A DNA stretch of 64,000 nt from Hygrocybe punicea. Its lineage: Eukaryota; Basidiomycota; Agaricomycetes; Agaricales; Hygrophoraceae. Below the pieces are notes generated by a model. It did no database searches and had not been told where the DNA came from. It saw only the letters and a list, made by a program, of their open reading frames with translations. Numbering within the stretch: the stretch's first letter is position 1; each line of letters starts with the position of its first letter. The translations under genes were made by a program, and so were the position numbers. Of this stretch, positions 36,297 through 47,929 are shown in pieces. Where the stretch lies: positions 1,426,001-1,490,000 of the forward strand of contig OY744472.1 of the NCBI GenBank assembly GCA_963556145.1, read 5' to 3'.

Positions 36297-36594
36297 CTCC
36301 CCCTTGGTCGAATACTCTTCGACTCGTTCCGGGTCGCGGTAAACATCGTCCATGTATTCCATTACGTGTCCCGCTCTTTCCCGTTCCTCTCCGGTCAATA
36401 GACCAAGTTCGGCTGTGAACTTTGCGTGAAGCGGGCGAGGTAACCTTTTTGTAAATATGTCCGCTAGATTTTCTTCAGAAGGAATATACGTGACTTTGAG
36501 AATACCAGACACGACATGATCTCATAGGAAATGTAGATTGATATCTATGTGCTTCGTCCGCGCGTGGAATTCCGGGTTGTGTGATATAGCAATC
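36285..36594 (-). pseudogene. Copia pol C-terminus
   Basis: Carries the characteristic end of Copia pol: SHNPEFHARTKHIDINLHF, then TGA at 36522-36524, then DHVVSGILKVTYIPSEENLA and DIFTKRLPRPLH. The frame passes through the polypurine tract and stops inside the LTR at 36285. Confidence 0.9.
36297..36307 (-). promoter_or_regulatory. Copia polypurine tract
   Basis: AAGGGGGAG directly precedes the 3' LTR on the minus strand and is also read as pol codons for TKGE. Confidence 0.7.
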
Positions 36595-38494
36595 CATCAG
36601 CAAAACAACCATTAGCGGTACAGGTCTGCCACGTGCTGTGCAGACGTCCATAGAGTCATAGAGTCATAGACTACTTCTTTATATGTCTAAATCTGTATAG
36701 TCCCATGCAAAATCTATGTGAGTCTATGCAGCTGGCTGTCTCACCTGTACCAAGCTGTATAGACTAGTCAACTATCTGTATAGTCCTACATAGTCACATC
36801 TAGAATGTAGCCAGAGCACTTATTTTATATTTTATATTCTTTCATTGTCATATAAAAGAAAAGAAAAAATAATTGTATTGATCTACTACTACAAATGAAG
36901 ATCCACATATGCTAACCCCGGCTCTGGTGCAGCACAAGTGGGATTTCATGAGTCAGTGAATTTGACTGCCTCTGAGTCAGGCACGACGTGAGAGGGTGAC
37001 AGCGCCTTGTGTGAGCTTGTAAACGCATGAGGACCTGCTTTGAAGTGAACACAAAATTTTGGCAGTCATGATGGTAAAGAACTCACAGGACCATGGCGTG
37101 ATAAACTGTCCCAACATCAAGAGGGCGTCGGCGTCCAGGATGACAAACAGGCCGTGGGCGCGAGGCAGAGGGCGAGGTCTGCGTAATGTTGCATGTATTG
37201 TTCTCATCCAAGGCCTGGGCCAATGACAAGGATGTGGAGGCGATTGAGCACAGTCTCAAGGTCTGATTTGACTTGTGCTAGACATAGAGATTTTTGTTTT
37301 CGGAATCGGCACACAGCACACTCCCATTCAGGAGGTGGGAGAGGTTCTGAGGAGGGCCTTAGGGTTGCTTGAGGGTGGTGGGGCTAGGGAAGTGCACGGA
37401 GATGGGGCAGCGGAACCAAAAGTAGCAAAAAAAAAGAAAATTACCTCTTTTAGTGGAACGTTCGAGTTTGGGCTCGAACATTCCACCACGCCAGGCAGGA
37501 GGGGCAAGGAAGGGGGCCGTGGAGTGTTTGGGGATGCGGCTGGGCCAGGGCAGTAAAGGGAGGTGGCTTGGAGGGACCAAAGGAAGAATAAAAAGACGAT
37601 TACCTTTTTTGGTGCAATGTCCAAGTTCGTGTTTGAGTTCGAACGTTGCGCCATGGCGGGGCAAGAGGGGGGCTGTGGGGTCGTTTGGGGATGTAGTTGG
37701 GCCAGGGGAGTGGAGGGAGGGGGTTAGATAGATAAATTAACAAAAGAAAAAAAAAATACCTGTTTGGGGCAAACATTTGAATTTAGGCTCGAATGGGAGG
37801 TGGGAGAAGCTCAGAGGAGGGCCATGGAGTCGTTCAGGGATGTGGTTTGGCTGGGACAGCGAAAGCAGGTGTGTCAAATTAACAAAAGAAAAGAAATTAC
37901 CTATTTTGGTGGTGGAAAGTTCGAGTTTGGACTTGAACGTTCCACACCTGGACATGGGAGGGGCTCGGAGGAGGGCTGTGGGGTCTTTTGTGAACGAGGT
38001 TGAGCTGGGGTAGCGCAGCAACACCCTCCTTGTGTGGTATCTTTATCGGGATGAGTTCTTGTAAAAAGATCTCTAGAATAGTAAATGATAAAAAATAACA
38101 TACCTCAGCTAGAATCCTGGTCCTATTGTTCACTCCATCTTGCTCATTGTCCTCGCCGTTGCCATGTGTCTGGCCTCTCGCGCTGCTGGCTGGCTAGGTG
38201 AACCGTACCAAACAGGGACAAATGTTGGACTTGGAAGAATTTCACGAAGTTGACGGTTAACATTTTGAGGCTATATTATAGTATATATGAAGTATCTAGC
38301 GACTGTGTGTAGGACTGGGCAGGACAGTACCTGTGTACTAGTAGAAGGAGAGGTTGTCTATCCTCTGCTAAATAGAGTCTATCCAGATCTATACAACACT
38401 ATACAAATCGGGGTTGTCTATAAGCGTCTATGGATTACTATGGTTTTGACAGGTATCTATATCACTCTATACCAAAATGACTGTTTTGCTGATG
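36595..38494. mobile_element. CATCAG-ended DNA element 1 (1.9 kb)
   Basis: Termini CATCAGCAAAACA...TGTTTTGCTGATG are inverted repeats of about 13-14 bp, with a 2-bp TSD TC (36593-36594, 38495-38496). Removing the element plus one TC restores the Copia frame, which fixes the ends exactly. Subterminal regions of about 200 bp are rich in CTATAGA/TCTATA words and match those of element 2 in inverted orientation. The interior is a tandem array (37320-38030). No transposase. The superfamily is not recognised. Confidence 0.85.
37320..38030 (+). repeat. Tandem array of about 150-bp units
   Basis: About five diverged units. Each has an A-rich tract ending in AAATTACCT, then TTTTGGTGGAA, then GTTCGAGTTTGGGCTCGAAC (a near palindrome), then a GGG/AGG-rich tract with GGGGATG.GG.TGGGC. 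Confidence 0.75.
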
Positions 38495-38496
38495 TC

Positions 38497-39179
38497 GCGG
38501 CCTGATTATCAGATCATAAAATCGATGTTTCATCCGACCGTAGGTCCAATTCCTTCAACAAGTTTCTATGCCAGATTAGCTGTTTCGTGGCATGAGTAGC
38601 AGCGACATATTCCGCTTCGGCTGTTGACAACGCAATCATGCTTTGCTTCTTCGAGCTCCAAGCCATGGCTCCCCCTGCAATCGTGAACACATATCCGCTA
38701 ATGGATTTCCGGTGCGGGTTGGATCCCCAATCGGCATCGACGTAATGAACAGTTTCCGTCGTAATCCATTGGTCCTTTCCGTTGTATGTTAGTTCGTAAT
38801 CCATCGTTCCCTTTAGGTAGCGGAATATCCTTTTAAGTGCTGTCCAGTGTTCTGGACTCGGGTTCCGTGTGAATTGCGCAACAGTTACAGTTGCATACAT
38901 GATATCGGGTCTTGTTGCGTGTGCAGCATACAAGAGCTCTCCGACTCGTGTCACGTACTTGATCGAGGTGCGTTTCCGCTCGCTCTCGTCGGTTTCGGTT
39001 TCGTTTATTCGCAGGACCACGTTCTGGTCCATCAGGGTTGATACTGGCTTGGCATCCTTCATTCTGGCCTTTGCGAGGATCTTCCAGATATAGCGGCTTT
39101 GTGATAGGGTGATTTCCTGTTGTTGGTGGTCTCGTTTGATATGGATTTTGAGCAGTAACATTGGCTTTCCGATGACCGT
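38497..39179 (-). pseudogene. Copia RT end and RNase H
   Basis: Continues the RT frame after removal of the 39180-44296 insertion (KYTVTV joins IGKPMLLLKI). RNase H is complete in outline: VHYVDADWGSNPHRKSISGY and MIALSTAEAEYVAATH. TGA at 38514-38516 ends the open frame at DETSIL; reading past it gives RSDNQAA, which joins IAISHNPEFHART across the CATCAG insertion. Confidence 0.9.
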
Positions 39180-39337
39180 TGGAGAGGTACCGAGGTACCT
39201 CTCCGGGGGCTCATGCAGGACTCGAGAGACGGATGACTGGATGGGATAGGAATGGGTCTCTCTACTACATCGGGAAGGCTACTGACTAGGTCAACCGTGG
39301 GAACCCAGTCACGTGACTGCCAGGTCCCACTACTCCA
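39180..39337 (-). repeat. LTR (left) of the 5.1 kb element
   Basis: 158 bp, TG...CA ends, contains the palindrome GGTACCGAGGTACC. Confidence 0.9.
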
Positions 39338-39563
39338 AGTGCCCCTTTTCCTCATGGCGACGCCCTCATTGCCAACTGCTACAAAAAAGAACACAAAACA
39401 AACAAAACTGACCAAAAAACTCTCAAGCCACAACTCCCAGTCCCTCAGAATGCCTCGAATCAAGGCCGGGGCCTTATATCATGAAGCGGGAAGTCGTCCT
39501 CGTGCAGGGGGCGGTCGATGATCACTGCATTGCGGTTGGTCAACAGGTCTGTTTTCATTCGCC

Positions 39564-40007
39564 TCAAAATCTCTGGATGTTGAACCTTATCAAATGAGTG
39601 AGTAAATCATGGTGATGTCGACAGACTACAAGGCTTACCAATATCCGTGGTCGTCCAAGACACTTCTCGGACAAGAATCTTTTCCCTTCAGCCTGGACCT
39701 TCTCCAGTATGTCATCCTTCCACTTTCTTTTCGAACCCTTCAAGTCAATCCAGCGTTGAATTGTGCCAGGCTTCAGAGTATGAAAATTTTCTTTCCCTCC
39801 AAGCTGCATATGCAGCATTTTGACCATGTATCCGGTTTGGAATTGGCAGGCTTGTGCCGCATCATCAATCGCTTTCCACAACGAAGGTCTGAACCCATTT
39901 TCACGCCTGGCACGCTTCCAAAGCTTGATCTTTGATGCGGCTAATCCTGCCTTCCGATTGGCTACTTGTATTTCCTTTGCAGTTTTTGGCGCAGTATGAT
40001 TTGACAC
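39564..40007 (-). pseudogene. Helix-turn-helix-like coding relic inside the LTR-ended element
   Basis: Open frame of 147 codons, rich in Lys/Arg, with KPGTIQRWIDLKGSKRKWKD and GRPRILV. The order TIQRWI ... GRPR resembles the DNA-binding N-terminus of pogo/CENP-B-like fungal transposases, but no DDE domain follows. The call is an inference; it may be a fragment of a captured gene. Confidence 0.35.
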
Positions 40008-40083
40008 AAGTTTCTTCTGTAGTCATCCAGCACTCAATCAGCCAGGATTCTTTCCAACAAAGTCACGGAATCCTTGCACCTTC

Positions 40084-42185
40084 CATCAGCAAAACAGCCG
40101 AGTTGGTATAGAATGACATAGATACCTGTCAAAGCCATAGTAAGCCATAGACGCACATAGACCACACAAATTTGTAAAGCATTGTATAGATCTGGATAGA
40201 ATGCCTGTCACTCTATGTAGCAGAGGACAGGCAACCTCTCCTTCTACACAGGTACTTTGGTGGTTTTACAGTCTTGCCCAGTCCTCACTAGATATTTTGT
40301 ACTATATAAATTAAATATAATCAACTAAGTAAATCTTGTCGACTTGGTGAAATTCTTAAGTCCAGCATTTGTCCGTGTTTGGTACAGTTCATTTTCCTCC
40401 TCCATGTGCAGCTCCTCGCTCGACGATGACGACAACAGTGGCAACAGGGGTTTCGATACTAGAACTGGAGGCTATCCGCCTGGGAGAGGCGCCGGTACCG
40501 GCACCCAGGCCCACCACTCAACCTACCATGGGCGATAAAGTCAAAGGTAAATGACTTCGCGGGAATGATGGAGAGGGGACAGGAAAGAAAGGTATGTAAT
40601 ATTATCTTTTCTTTCAGCAGCTCGTTTGTTGTTTATGTGCGTACTATCGTTCTCCCTAGCCAGCAGCGCGAGCAGGCCAGACACATGGCAACGACGAAAA
40701 TGAATAGGACGACAAAGAACCACCCAATGCCCGCCAACGTGCCCAGGCAAACCAGCGCACGTAGTTGACGATTGTACCGCCTATACCATGCCCCACGGAC
40801 GAACCGCTCGCCAAAGGTTACCTACAACACCCTGACCTATACCCAGGTGTCCCCCCAAAGAGAACAGCCTGCTGGTGTAGCAAGGCAAACGCTTCCCAGC
40901 AACACAGGGCATGCACATGGGCTTCTTTTTAGTTTTTACTTAGTTGTTTCACAGTGCTGGCCAACCAACAACGCCGCACATCAAAATGCCCGCCAGCCCA
41001 CGCTGGCTCAATCTAGCGCAGCACAACAACCAAGACAGGCCCCGACGATGAAGGACGATGGTGCAAGTTGACGAGAGTCACACTGGGCATGGGTGGTGCT
41101 ACTGTGAGTTTTTTTTTACATTCATATAATATGACTACTGGCACATCCCGCTGCCCTTGCCAGCCAGCACCGAGGAGGCAAACGATGGGACCACTGTAAC
41201 CGCAAGGACAGGAATGGGGATGAGGGATCACGAAGACGACAGGAACGACGAACACGGCGAACACGACGGGACAGGAACAGCACGGGACAACCATGGTGAG
41301 GACGACAGACAGAGATGACAACGATGACGAAGGACGACAATGACAACGGCGGTGGAGATCGACCAGATGGAAATGATGACGGGAGAGTCTTTTTATTGAT
41401 TATTATATACTAACTCCCTTGCCCTCACCCTCACGTAAGACAGTGGCGAGGAGGCAGACGACGGGACAGCAACAGTGGTGTGGCACACAACCCCAGGAAG
41501 GATGGCAATGGTCCAACGCCAACCCCGACAACAACCCCCTGCATCCACATCAACCTGAGGTTGGCATCCACGACACCAATAGCCACTGCAAGCCCACAAG
41601 CGATGGCATTTTTTAGCAACCTACCAACTATGCAATACCGCTTGGCCGTGCATCTCACGGTGAATTTCTTTTTTTCATTTATCAGTTTAAGTACTGACTA
41701 CTGTGACGTTGGCGTTGTGATGTTCACCCAGCCCCACTTCTGCCCTCAACTCCAAGATGACAGACAGTGACCACACCGGAGCTTCGAGAAAGCCAGGGCC
41801 GCCCAGGTGGCCACTGAGACCGTGTTTCACATGACTAGAATGGCAACATGAGTGCCTCCCCACGCCGTCGTGGTCATGTAGGTTGTTTAGCCTAGATATA
41901 ATTATTGTTGCTTTTCTTTCGTATAATGATGAAAATATTGGAATATAAAATATAAAATAAGTGCTCTGGCTGCATTCTGGATGCAGTTACATAGTGCTAT
42001 ACAGATAGGTGACAGGTATATACAGGTCTATAAAGGTGAGACAGCGGACTGCATAGACTTGCATAGATATTGCGTGGCATTATATAGATTTAGACATACA
42101 AAGAAGTAGTCTATGACTCTATGACTCTATGGACGTCTGCACAGCACGTGGCAGACCTGTATCATTGACGGCTGTTTTGCTGATG
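40084..42185. mobile_element. CATCAG-ended DNA element 2 (2.1 kb)
   Basis: Termini CATCAGCAAAACAGCCG...CGGCTGTTTTGCTGATG with 2-bp TSD TC (40082-40083, 42186-42187). Subterminal regions match element 1 in inverted orientation, including the duplicated GAGTCATA words. The interior differs from element 1: GACGA/CAACGA low-complexity blocks with intron-like T-rich stretches. No transposase visible. Confidence 0.85.
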
Positions 42186-42426
42186 TCCTTAGTAAGCTGC
42201 CCTCCTTGTCTCGAAGACCTTGGTCTATCTCGGCATTGACAATCCTTGTTCTTTGCCTTTTTTTTTGGATATAGTTCTGTGCCTTGATCTTTTCCTGGAG
42301 CAGTGTTGCTAAACTGTGTTCTCGGGCATCTGCCTGCATCCTGTGCTGCCGGATATCTTCAAACTGGGAAGCATCTTGTTCTGCTTTCTCATCTGGAGTG
42401 AGTTTGACTAAATATTTCCGGATATC
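42186..42426 (-). pseudogene. Charged coding relic split from the previous one by CATCAG element 2
   Basis: Minus-strand frame with KLTPDEKAEQDASQFEDIRQ and KAQNYIQKKRQRTRIVN, ending DKEGSLLR at the element 2 insertion point. Beyond the insertion the same frame goes on for about 12 residues (QGFRDFVGKNP) before a stop. Its other side is cut at 42427, where another CATCAGCAAAAC terminus begins. Family unknown. Confidence 0.4.
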
Positions 42427-42560
42427 CATCAGCAAAACCCGGTTTGGGCCATAGCATTTGCCCAAATTCCATAGTAGGCATAGCAAAGTCATAGCAGCCA
42501 TAGCAAACCTTTGATTACGTAGCACTTGATAGCACTATGCAGCTCTGTGTGCCCACTACA
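42427..42560. mobile_element. Single CATCAG terminus
   Basis: CATCAGCAAAACCCGG preceded by TC, followed by CATAG-rich sequence similar in style to the subterminal parts of elements 1 and 2. The opposite end was not found, so this is a truncated third copy or a solo end. Confidence 0.45.
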
Positions 42561-42849
42561 TATTCCTCTAAAAATCACACTGATACTACGCAGGTCTCCA
42601 AATCCTAGGCTCAATACATCTCACATTCGAGTTCACGAAATTCTTGTAAGTCCTATCTTTGTTCATGTTTGGCACATCAGACTATACAAGACTCTCCTCA
42701 AACTCAATACTCTTCGAATGCCTCCCTCGCAAGGGTTCGGGCTCACAACGCAAGGCCAAAGATCCCTCGAATCGTCCTAGCAAGTACTTAGTGCAGTGTG
42801 AAGGTTCAGGTGGTCCAAAATATAACTGTATTGGCGGAGATCGGGTAAA

Positions 42850-44100
42850 CGGGTGCATGAACATAGTGTAGTGACGGCTTGTAGGTAGACTTTAATTGAC
42901 ATCCAGTGTGGGGGGAACGGGGGACAAGGCTATAATAAAAGCTATAATACTGACGGGGCATAGGGTTGTACTTAACAAGGCATAGTATCCCGACGCGAAG
43001 GGGGTTGGCGTATCACACGAAGGGATCATGGCGGTTTGTTCGGGTCGGCATGGGGTACATTACGCTGTTGGGTTCCCTGGCGGGGTGGTACGCAACTGAA
43101 CGAGGACGTGTGGGGGGCTGGGGTGACTCGTTTGCATTCCTACGGGTCCCGGGTGGCACCAGGGTCGAGAACGATGCCGCGGGGAGCTGAACGAGGGTTC
43201 GCGGGGCCAGGTATGGTGTGAGGAACCGGCCGGGGGGTGGTGACGTGGCGGAACGCGGTGGGGGTCTGGGAACGGCGGGCACAGTCCACTCGCGGTATTG
43301 GAGGAAGGTGGGGTGCTCCGGGATGGTGAACGGGTGGGCCGCGAGTGTCGTGAGTCAACCTGGGGCCGGCTACGTTGGCAGAACAGAGCCGCGCGATGGT
43401 GATGTGGTGCGGGGCTGGGGTGTCTGGAGGTGACGGTGGTGGTTCGTTTGGTGCAACGAAGGGGAACGGGGGGTCCTGGCCAGCGGAACAAGTGTGTGGG
43501 GAGTCGAATGGGTCCGTGTAGGGTTGGGGTACGCGAAAAAACGTGGGTTGACGGCGGTGACATGGCAGGACGCGGGCACTTAACTGGACGGCGATGGGGG
43601 TTCGTTTGGGCAGAACCGGAACGCTGGGTCGTTGACTGTGGGTGCGGGGGTTTGGGTCAACGCGGGTGGGGCCTGGTTACACAAAAAAATGGGAGGTCGA
43701 GAGTAATGACGTGGCACGATGCGGGATGGCCGTTGGGTGTCAAGAAATGGGCATCGACGGTGCTTCCGACGTGACGCGGGGTAAGGTGGGGTCGTAAAAC
43801 GTCGAATGAAGTCAGTGGGGGTCGTCCCAGACCTGAGAATGGTGCACAACGGGGCGCGAACGAGGTGACGCGGCCTGGGGCTTTTGGGTGCTCAAAAAGG
43901 GTCGAGTCCGCGTCTCTGGGTCGATGATGGTCGACGCGGGGCCCTGGTGGACTGAGCGAGAGTGCCAGGGGGTAACGTGATTGATGTATGGCCGTGAATA
44001 AAGGGAAAATCCGCGGTTGCACAGCGGTGGGTGGTGAGGCCGAAAAGAGTCGTCTCGCGAGAAAATTGTAAGGAGTGGGAACCCGAGAGAAAAAAAAGAA
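42850..44100. other. GC-rich degenerate repeat block, no gene
   Basis: Loose repeats of GTGACGTGGCGGGACGCGGG-like words at irregular spacing (near 43240, 43400, 43555, 43710, 43770). Long frames on both strands are by-products of high GC. Function unknown. Confidence 0.5.
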
Positions 44101-44138
44101 AGAGAGGCATGGGTCGAAGAACACTCTCATCACCACGA

Positions 44139-44296
44139 TGGAGAGGTACCGAGGTACCTCTCCGGGGGCTCACGCAGGACTCGAGAGACGGATGACTGGA
44201 TGGGATAGGAATGGGTCTCTCTACTACATCGGGAAGGCTACTGACTAGGTCAACCATGGGAACCCAGTCACGTGACTGCCAGGTCCCACTACTCCA
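44139..44296 (-). repeat. LTR (right) of the 5.1 kb element
   Basis: 158 bp, almost identical to 39180-39337 (CATGCAGG/CACGCAGG and CCGTGGG/CCATGGG differences). Confidence 0.9.
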
Positions 44297-46316
44297 CCGT
44301 TACCGTATATTTTTCCTTTAGCTGGTTGATTACCCACTGATTTATCACTCGGTTGTTTGCGTAAGCCGTGAGGTCGTCGACCCATACGAGTACAATGGAA
44401 AAGTTTTTGCCTTCCCGATAGTAGTACGCGCAGTAGTCGGTCCATAATCTTGTATAACAAAATTCCTTCATCGTGTTATCGAAATCCGTGTTCCATACGT
44501 TTCCGGCTTGCCTGAGACCATATATAGGGTGTATGAGGCGGCAAACCCGTCCAGTTCCATCCTCAAATTCCGCCAGCTGCTTCATGTACAGCTCCTCCTT
44601 CACCCATCCGTTAAGGTATGTGCCTTTGATATCCATCTGCTGGATATCCCAGTCCTTGACTGCAGAATACGCGAGCAACGTCCATAATGTCTCGAACCGC
44701 ATCACAGGAGCGAATGTTCCAGTTTCGCTGAAATCCACTCCAGGCTTCTGTGAGAACCCCTGGGCTACTAACCGGGCCTTGTGCCTAGCGATTGCGCCCA
44801 TCTCATCGCGTTTCAGGTGGAAAACCCATTTGCTTCCGATGGCTTCCCGCCCCTCCGGCAAGTCTACGAGTTTCCAAACGCCCATTTCCTGTAGCTGATC
44901 GAATTCCTCTTTCATCGCTACCTTCCAGTTCTCCCAATCTACGGCTTCCCTGGCTTCCCTTGAATCCCATGGGTCCTTGTCGGTGAGACTGCTATCTTGT
45001 TGCATTGCGCTCAAGAACGCATATGCTATGGTTGTTTCCGTGCTGACTTTTGCCTTTTGTTTCACTGTGGATGATTCCGTTGGTCTCCGTACATCAAGCG
45101 GTTCGCGTATCTTGTGTTGTGTCGGTTGTGCACGCGGGTTGTTTAACTGTTGGTAGTCGCGGTCGACTCCTTGTGTTGCTCTCGGTGGGTATGTTATTTC
45201 AGTTTCCGGTCTGCGAATGGCCCCTTCCGGTGCCGTTACAGTGGGTTCCGGTGATTCCGTTGCGGGTTCCGGTGATTCCATTGCGGGTTCTGGTGGTTCC
45301 GGAGTTTGCGAGTCGTCGGATTCACTCTGCTCCCCCTCGAATTGCAAACCCGGTAAGTCGGATACAATCTGGACTTCCTGCAATGCCCCATCCTTGTGAA
45401 ATGCAACATTCCGTGACGTTTTAACAGTCCGCGTTCCAGCATCGTAGTATCGGATAGCCTTCTGCGACTCCACAAATCCTACGAACTTCATCTTAGCTGA
45501 TCGCGGTGCCAGCTTCGATCTTTTTCCGCCTTGATATAAGACCCAAACATCGCATCCGAACTCCCAGAAATGCGATACGTCTGGCTTCTTGCCAGTCCAA
45601 GCTTCATGCGGAGTCATTCCGTCTAGAGCCTTGGTGGGGGATCGGTTTCGAATGTAGGCCGCATGTGCAACGGCTTCTGGCCAAAGGAATGCGGGCAGGT
45701 TTTTAGCGATCAACATCGCGCGGGCTAACTCCAGTAATGTGCAATTAAATCTTTTCACCGTTCCGTGTTGTGAGGGTGAGTAAGGGGCCGTTGTCTCGAT
45801 GACAATTCCCTTCTCCACTGCCCATCTCTCGACTTCCTTGTTGACGAGTTCCTTTCCGTTATCGAACCGCAAATATTTAGGGTTTCGATCGAACTTCTTT
45901 TCGATCGTGTTAACGTAAGCCTTGATGCGTTCTGTCGCCTGGCTTTTCCGTTTCATGAATAGAGTGGTTACGGTGCGTGTCGCGTTGTCCATGAATGAGA
46001 TATAGTATTTCGATCCTCCGATAGACTCTACGCGTGCTGGGCCCCAGACGTCGCTCAAAGTCCACTCTCCGGCGACTTTGGATCGTCCATCAGCCTCTTT
46101 CGGAAATGGCTGGATGGCTTGCTTCGCCTGAATGCAAGCCTCACAGGTTCGGGAAGGGACACTCCCTTCGTCGATTTTTAGACCCGTGACTAACCCCTTT
46201 CTCTGCAGGGTCTCGAGTCCGCTCATTCCGATGTGTCCATATAGGTGGTGCCATTTGTCCCAAGACATTTTCTTTGGTTTGGCTACGTTTGCCTTTTCCG
46301 GCGTGCGGGATTGCGC
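44297..46316 (-). pseudogene. Copia integrase and reverse transcriptase, N-terminal part
   Basis: The open frame from the 46317 stop to the insertion at 44296 contains the HHCC pre-integrase domain (HLYGHIGMSGLETL, then CEACIQAKQ). It then carries the integrase core with WTLSDVWGPARV and YLRFDNGKELV. Then come a Ser/Pro/Glu-rich linker and reverse transcriptase with GSKWVFHLKRDEMG, IQQMDIKGTYLNG and LVWVDDL. The third acidic residue of the DDE triad is replaced: the block reads GTVKRFN where the family has an E before RFN or RTN. RT aspartates look intact. The frame stops at KEKYTVTVE because of the nested LTR element. Confidence 0.92.
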
Positions 46317-47603
46317 TCAGGCATTCAAACGGTATAGTCGTCCATCTTTCCAGCCTGTTCCGACAAGTTTATTCTCCTTCGTATAGAGCCTGCATATTCT
46401 GTTGCGGAAGTTAACCCATCCGCCGCTTTCATCGAACCGGCTAAGCGATAGTAGTGAGTTCCGTGACTCCGGTACATGTAGTACATCTCGTAGCTGGTGC
46501 TGTACATCCTTTCCGTCCACTGTGAAGTGTAAGGCGACAGTTCCGCGACCAAGAGCTCAAGCGGCTACCTTTCCTAGTCCTTGAACGGTAGCTTCGTCCA
46601 GAGTTTTGTACGTGATAAATGCATTTCGGGAATTGCTGATGTGACTTGTCGTTCCGGAATCCAGTAACCAATCGTAGTTTGAAATATTGTCTGTATTCAC
46701 TGCGTATGCTACGTCCTGTAACATATTATTGACATTGTCCGCAGCTTGATTCGATCGGTTCCGTTGGTTTCCACCCTTTCCGGCGCTCTTTCCTTTCCCT
46801 TTCGGCCCTTGCCCTTCCTTTCCGCCACCTTTAGACCAGCAGTCCTTTGCCATATGTCCCTTTTTGTGGCAGTTGAAGCATTCCGTTTCGGAATTGGCCG
46901 CTTTCTGCTTTCCATTACCCTTTCCGTCGCGCTTTCCGGTGAACCTCCCGTGCATAGCGACGTTGTTAGGATCTCCGCTGCGCTCACGGCGCCTGCGGTC
47001 TTCCTCCAATAGGATTGCGACTAGTTTGTGTGATGTCAGTGACGTTCCGTCCTTCTTCGAGCCTAAATACGCTGATGTATACAGGTCCCAGCTTTCCGGT
47101 AAAGAGGATACAAGTATCATCGCGAAATCTTCATCGGAAACGAGGCTTCCCATCAAGTGGAGTTCCTCCTGTAGTTTCCGGAGCTTCAATATGTGCTCGA
47201 TTAGGTCGAATCCTTCTTCGGCAATCGACCAGTACAATGTGCGTCGCGTCGCTAGTATTCCAAGCTTCCCCCTGGATTCCTTTACCAAGGTTAGCTGCTT
47301 CCACATCTCACTCGCCGTGTGTGTGCCAATGATATGTATCATTTCCACGTCGCCAATTGCGAGCTCGATCCGCGTCCTCATCTTGGCGTCTCCGCCACGC
47401 CATTTCTTCATCACCTCGGATTCCTCTGATGTTGGATGGGATGCGTCCGCCGGGACAGGGGCCTTTGATTCCGCATCGATGTACGTCTCTAACCCAAGAT
47501 CCCGAAGTATGGCTAACATCCGTCTCTTCCACGGCATCCAATTGTTTCCCTTTAATAACTCGATCCGGTATGATCCCGATGTGTGCGTGACTTCGTCCGT
47601 CAT
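46269..47603 (-). pseudogene. Copia gag-protease region
   Basis: From ATG at 47603 the frame encodes a Copia gag with the N-terminal LKGNNWMPWKRRML block, a UBN2-type middle (residues about 90-190), the zinc knuckle CFNCHKKGHMAKDC and the protease active site LLDSGTTSHI. The frame is broken by TGA at 46557-46559 (after GLGKVAA) and TGA at 46317-46319. After each stop the same frame continues as typical protease and pre-integrase sequence, so both stops look like single CGA to TGA changes. Confidence 0.9.
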
Positions 47604-47666
47604 AGTCGGCTAGTATACGAGGTAGTAATGCAATGTTCGGAGGTGCGTGATCGTGTTTCCGTTAAA

Positions 47667-47686
47667 GCCGTTCAGGGCTCATAACC
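47667..47686 (-). promoter_or_regulatory. Copia primer-binding site
   Basis: GGTTATGAGCCCTGAACGGC on the minus strand directly follows the 5' LTR. It resembles the GGTTATCAGAGC-type sites of Copia elements that pair with initiator Met tRNA. Confidence 0.6.
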
Positions 47687-47929
47687 TATTGGAATATATC
47701 GTTTGCAGTGGTTGTTGACCGCTAAGATATTTTGTGTGGAATGAATTATATTTGCCTCTCTCTGAGAGGGTTTTTATACTACTAGCTAAATCTACTAGAA
47801 GTTTCCTGTGGTGAGTAGAATACATGCTGCGCTTCAGCATTATTCATCGGACAGGTGTGTTTGAGTTCCGGGGTCACGTGATATGAATTACTAATCCTTT
47901 CCGCGACTATTCGGCCACTATTCCCAACA
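47687..47929 (-). repeat. Copia 5' LTR
   Basis: 243 bp, same ends as the 3' LTR with only a few substitutions. The first base pair after TA is lost from the usual TG start in both copies. Confidence 0.95.

Larger units (their letters stand above)
39180..44296 (-). mobile_element. LTR-ended non-autonomous element (5.1 kb) inserted in Copia RT
   Basis: Two 158-bp direct terminal repeats (39180-39337, 44139-44296) start TGGAGAGGTACCGAGGTACC and end CTACTCCA; they differ at about two positions. A 4-bp TSD CCGT (39176-39179, 44297-44300; ACCGT if the final A is shared) flanks them. GAGGAAAAGGGG next to the left LTR on the minus strand resembles a polypurine tract, suggesting minus orientation. 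No retroviral gag or pol is visible inside; instead there are relic coding pieces and a GC-rich repetitive block, so it is TRIM/LARD-like. Confidence 0.8.
36054..47929 (-). mobile_element. Full-length Copia (Ty1-type) LTR retrotransposon, interrupted
   Basis: Two 243-bp LTRs (36054-36296, 47687-47929) start TATTGGAATATAT and end TATTCCCAACA on the plus strand. The 5-bp TSD TGTTG lies at 36049-36053 and 47930-47934. Domain order on the minus strand is gag, protease, integrase, reverse transcriptase, RNase H, the Copia order. Two insertions interrupt it (39180-44296 in RT, 36595-38494 after RNase H). Removing each with one TSD copy restores the reading frame across the site. The element is inactive: several TGA stops and a lost integrase Glu. 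Confidence 0.95.
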
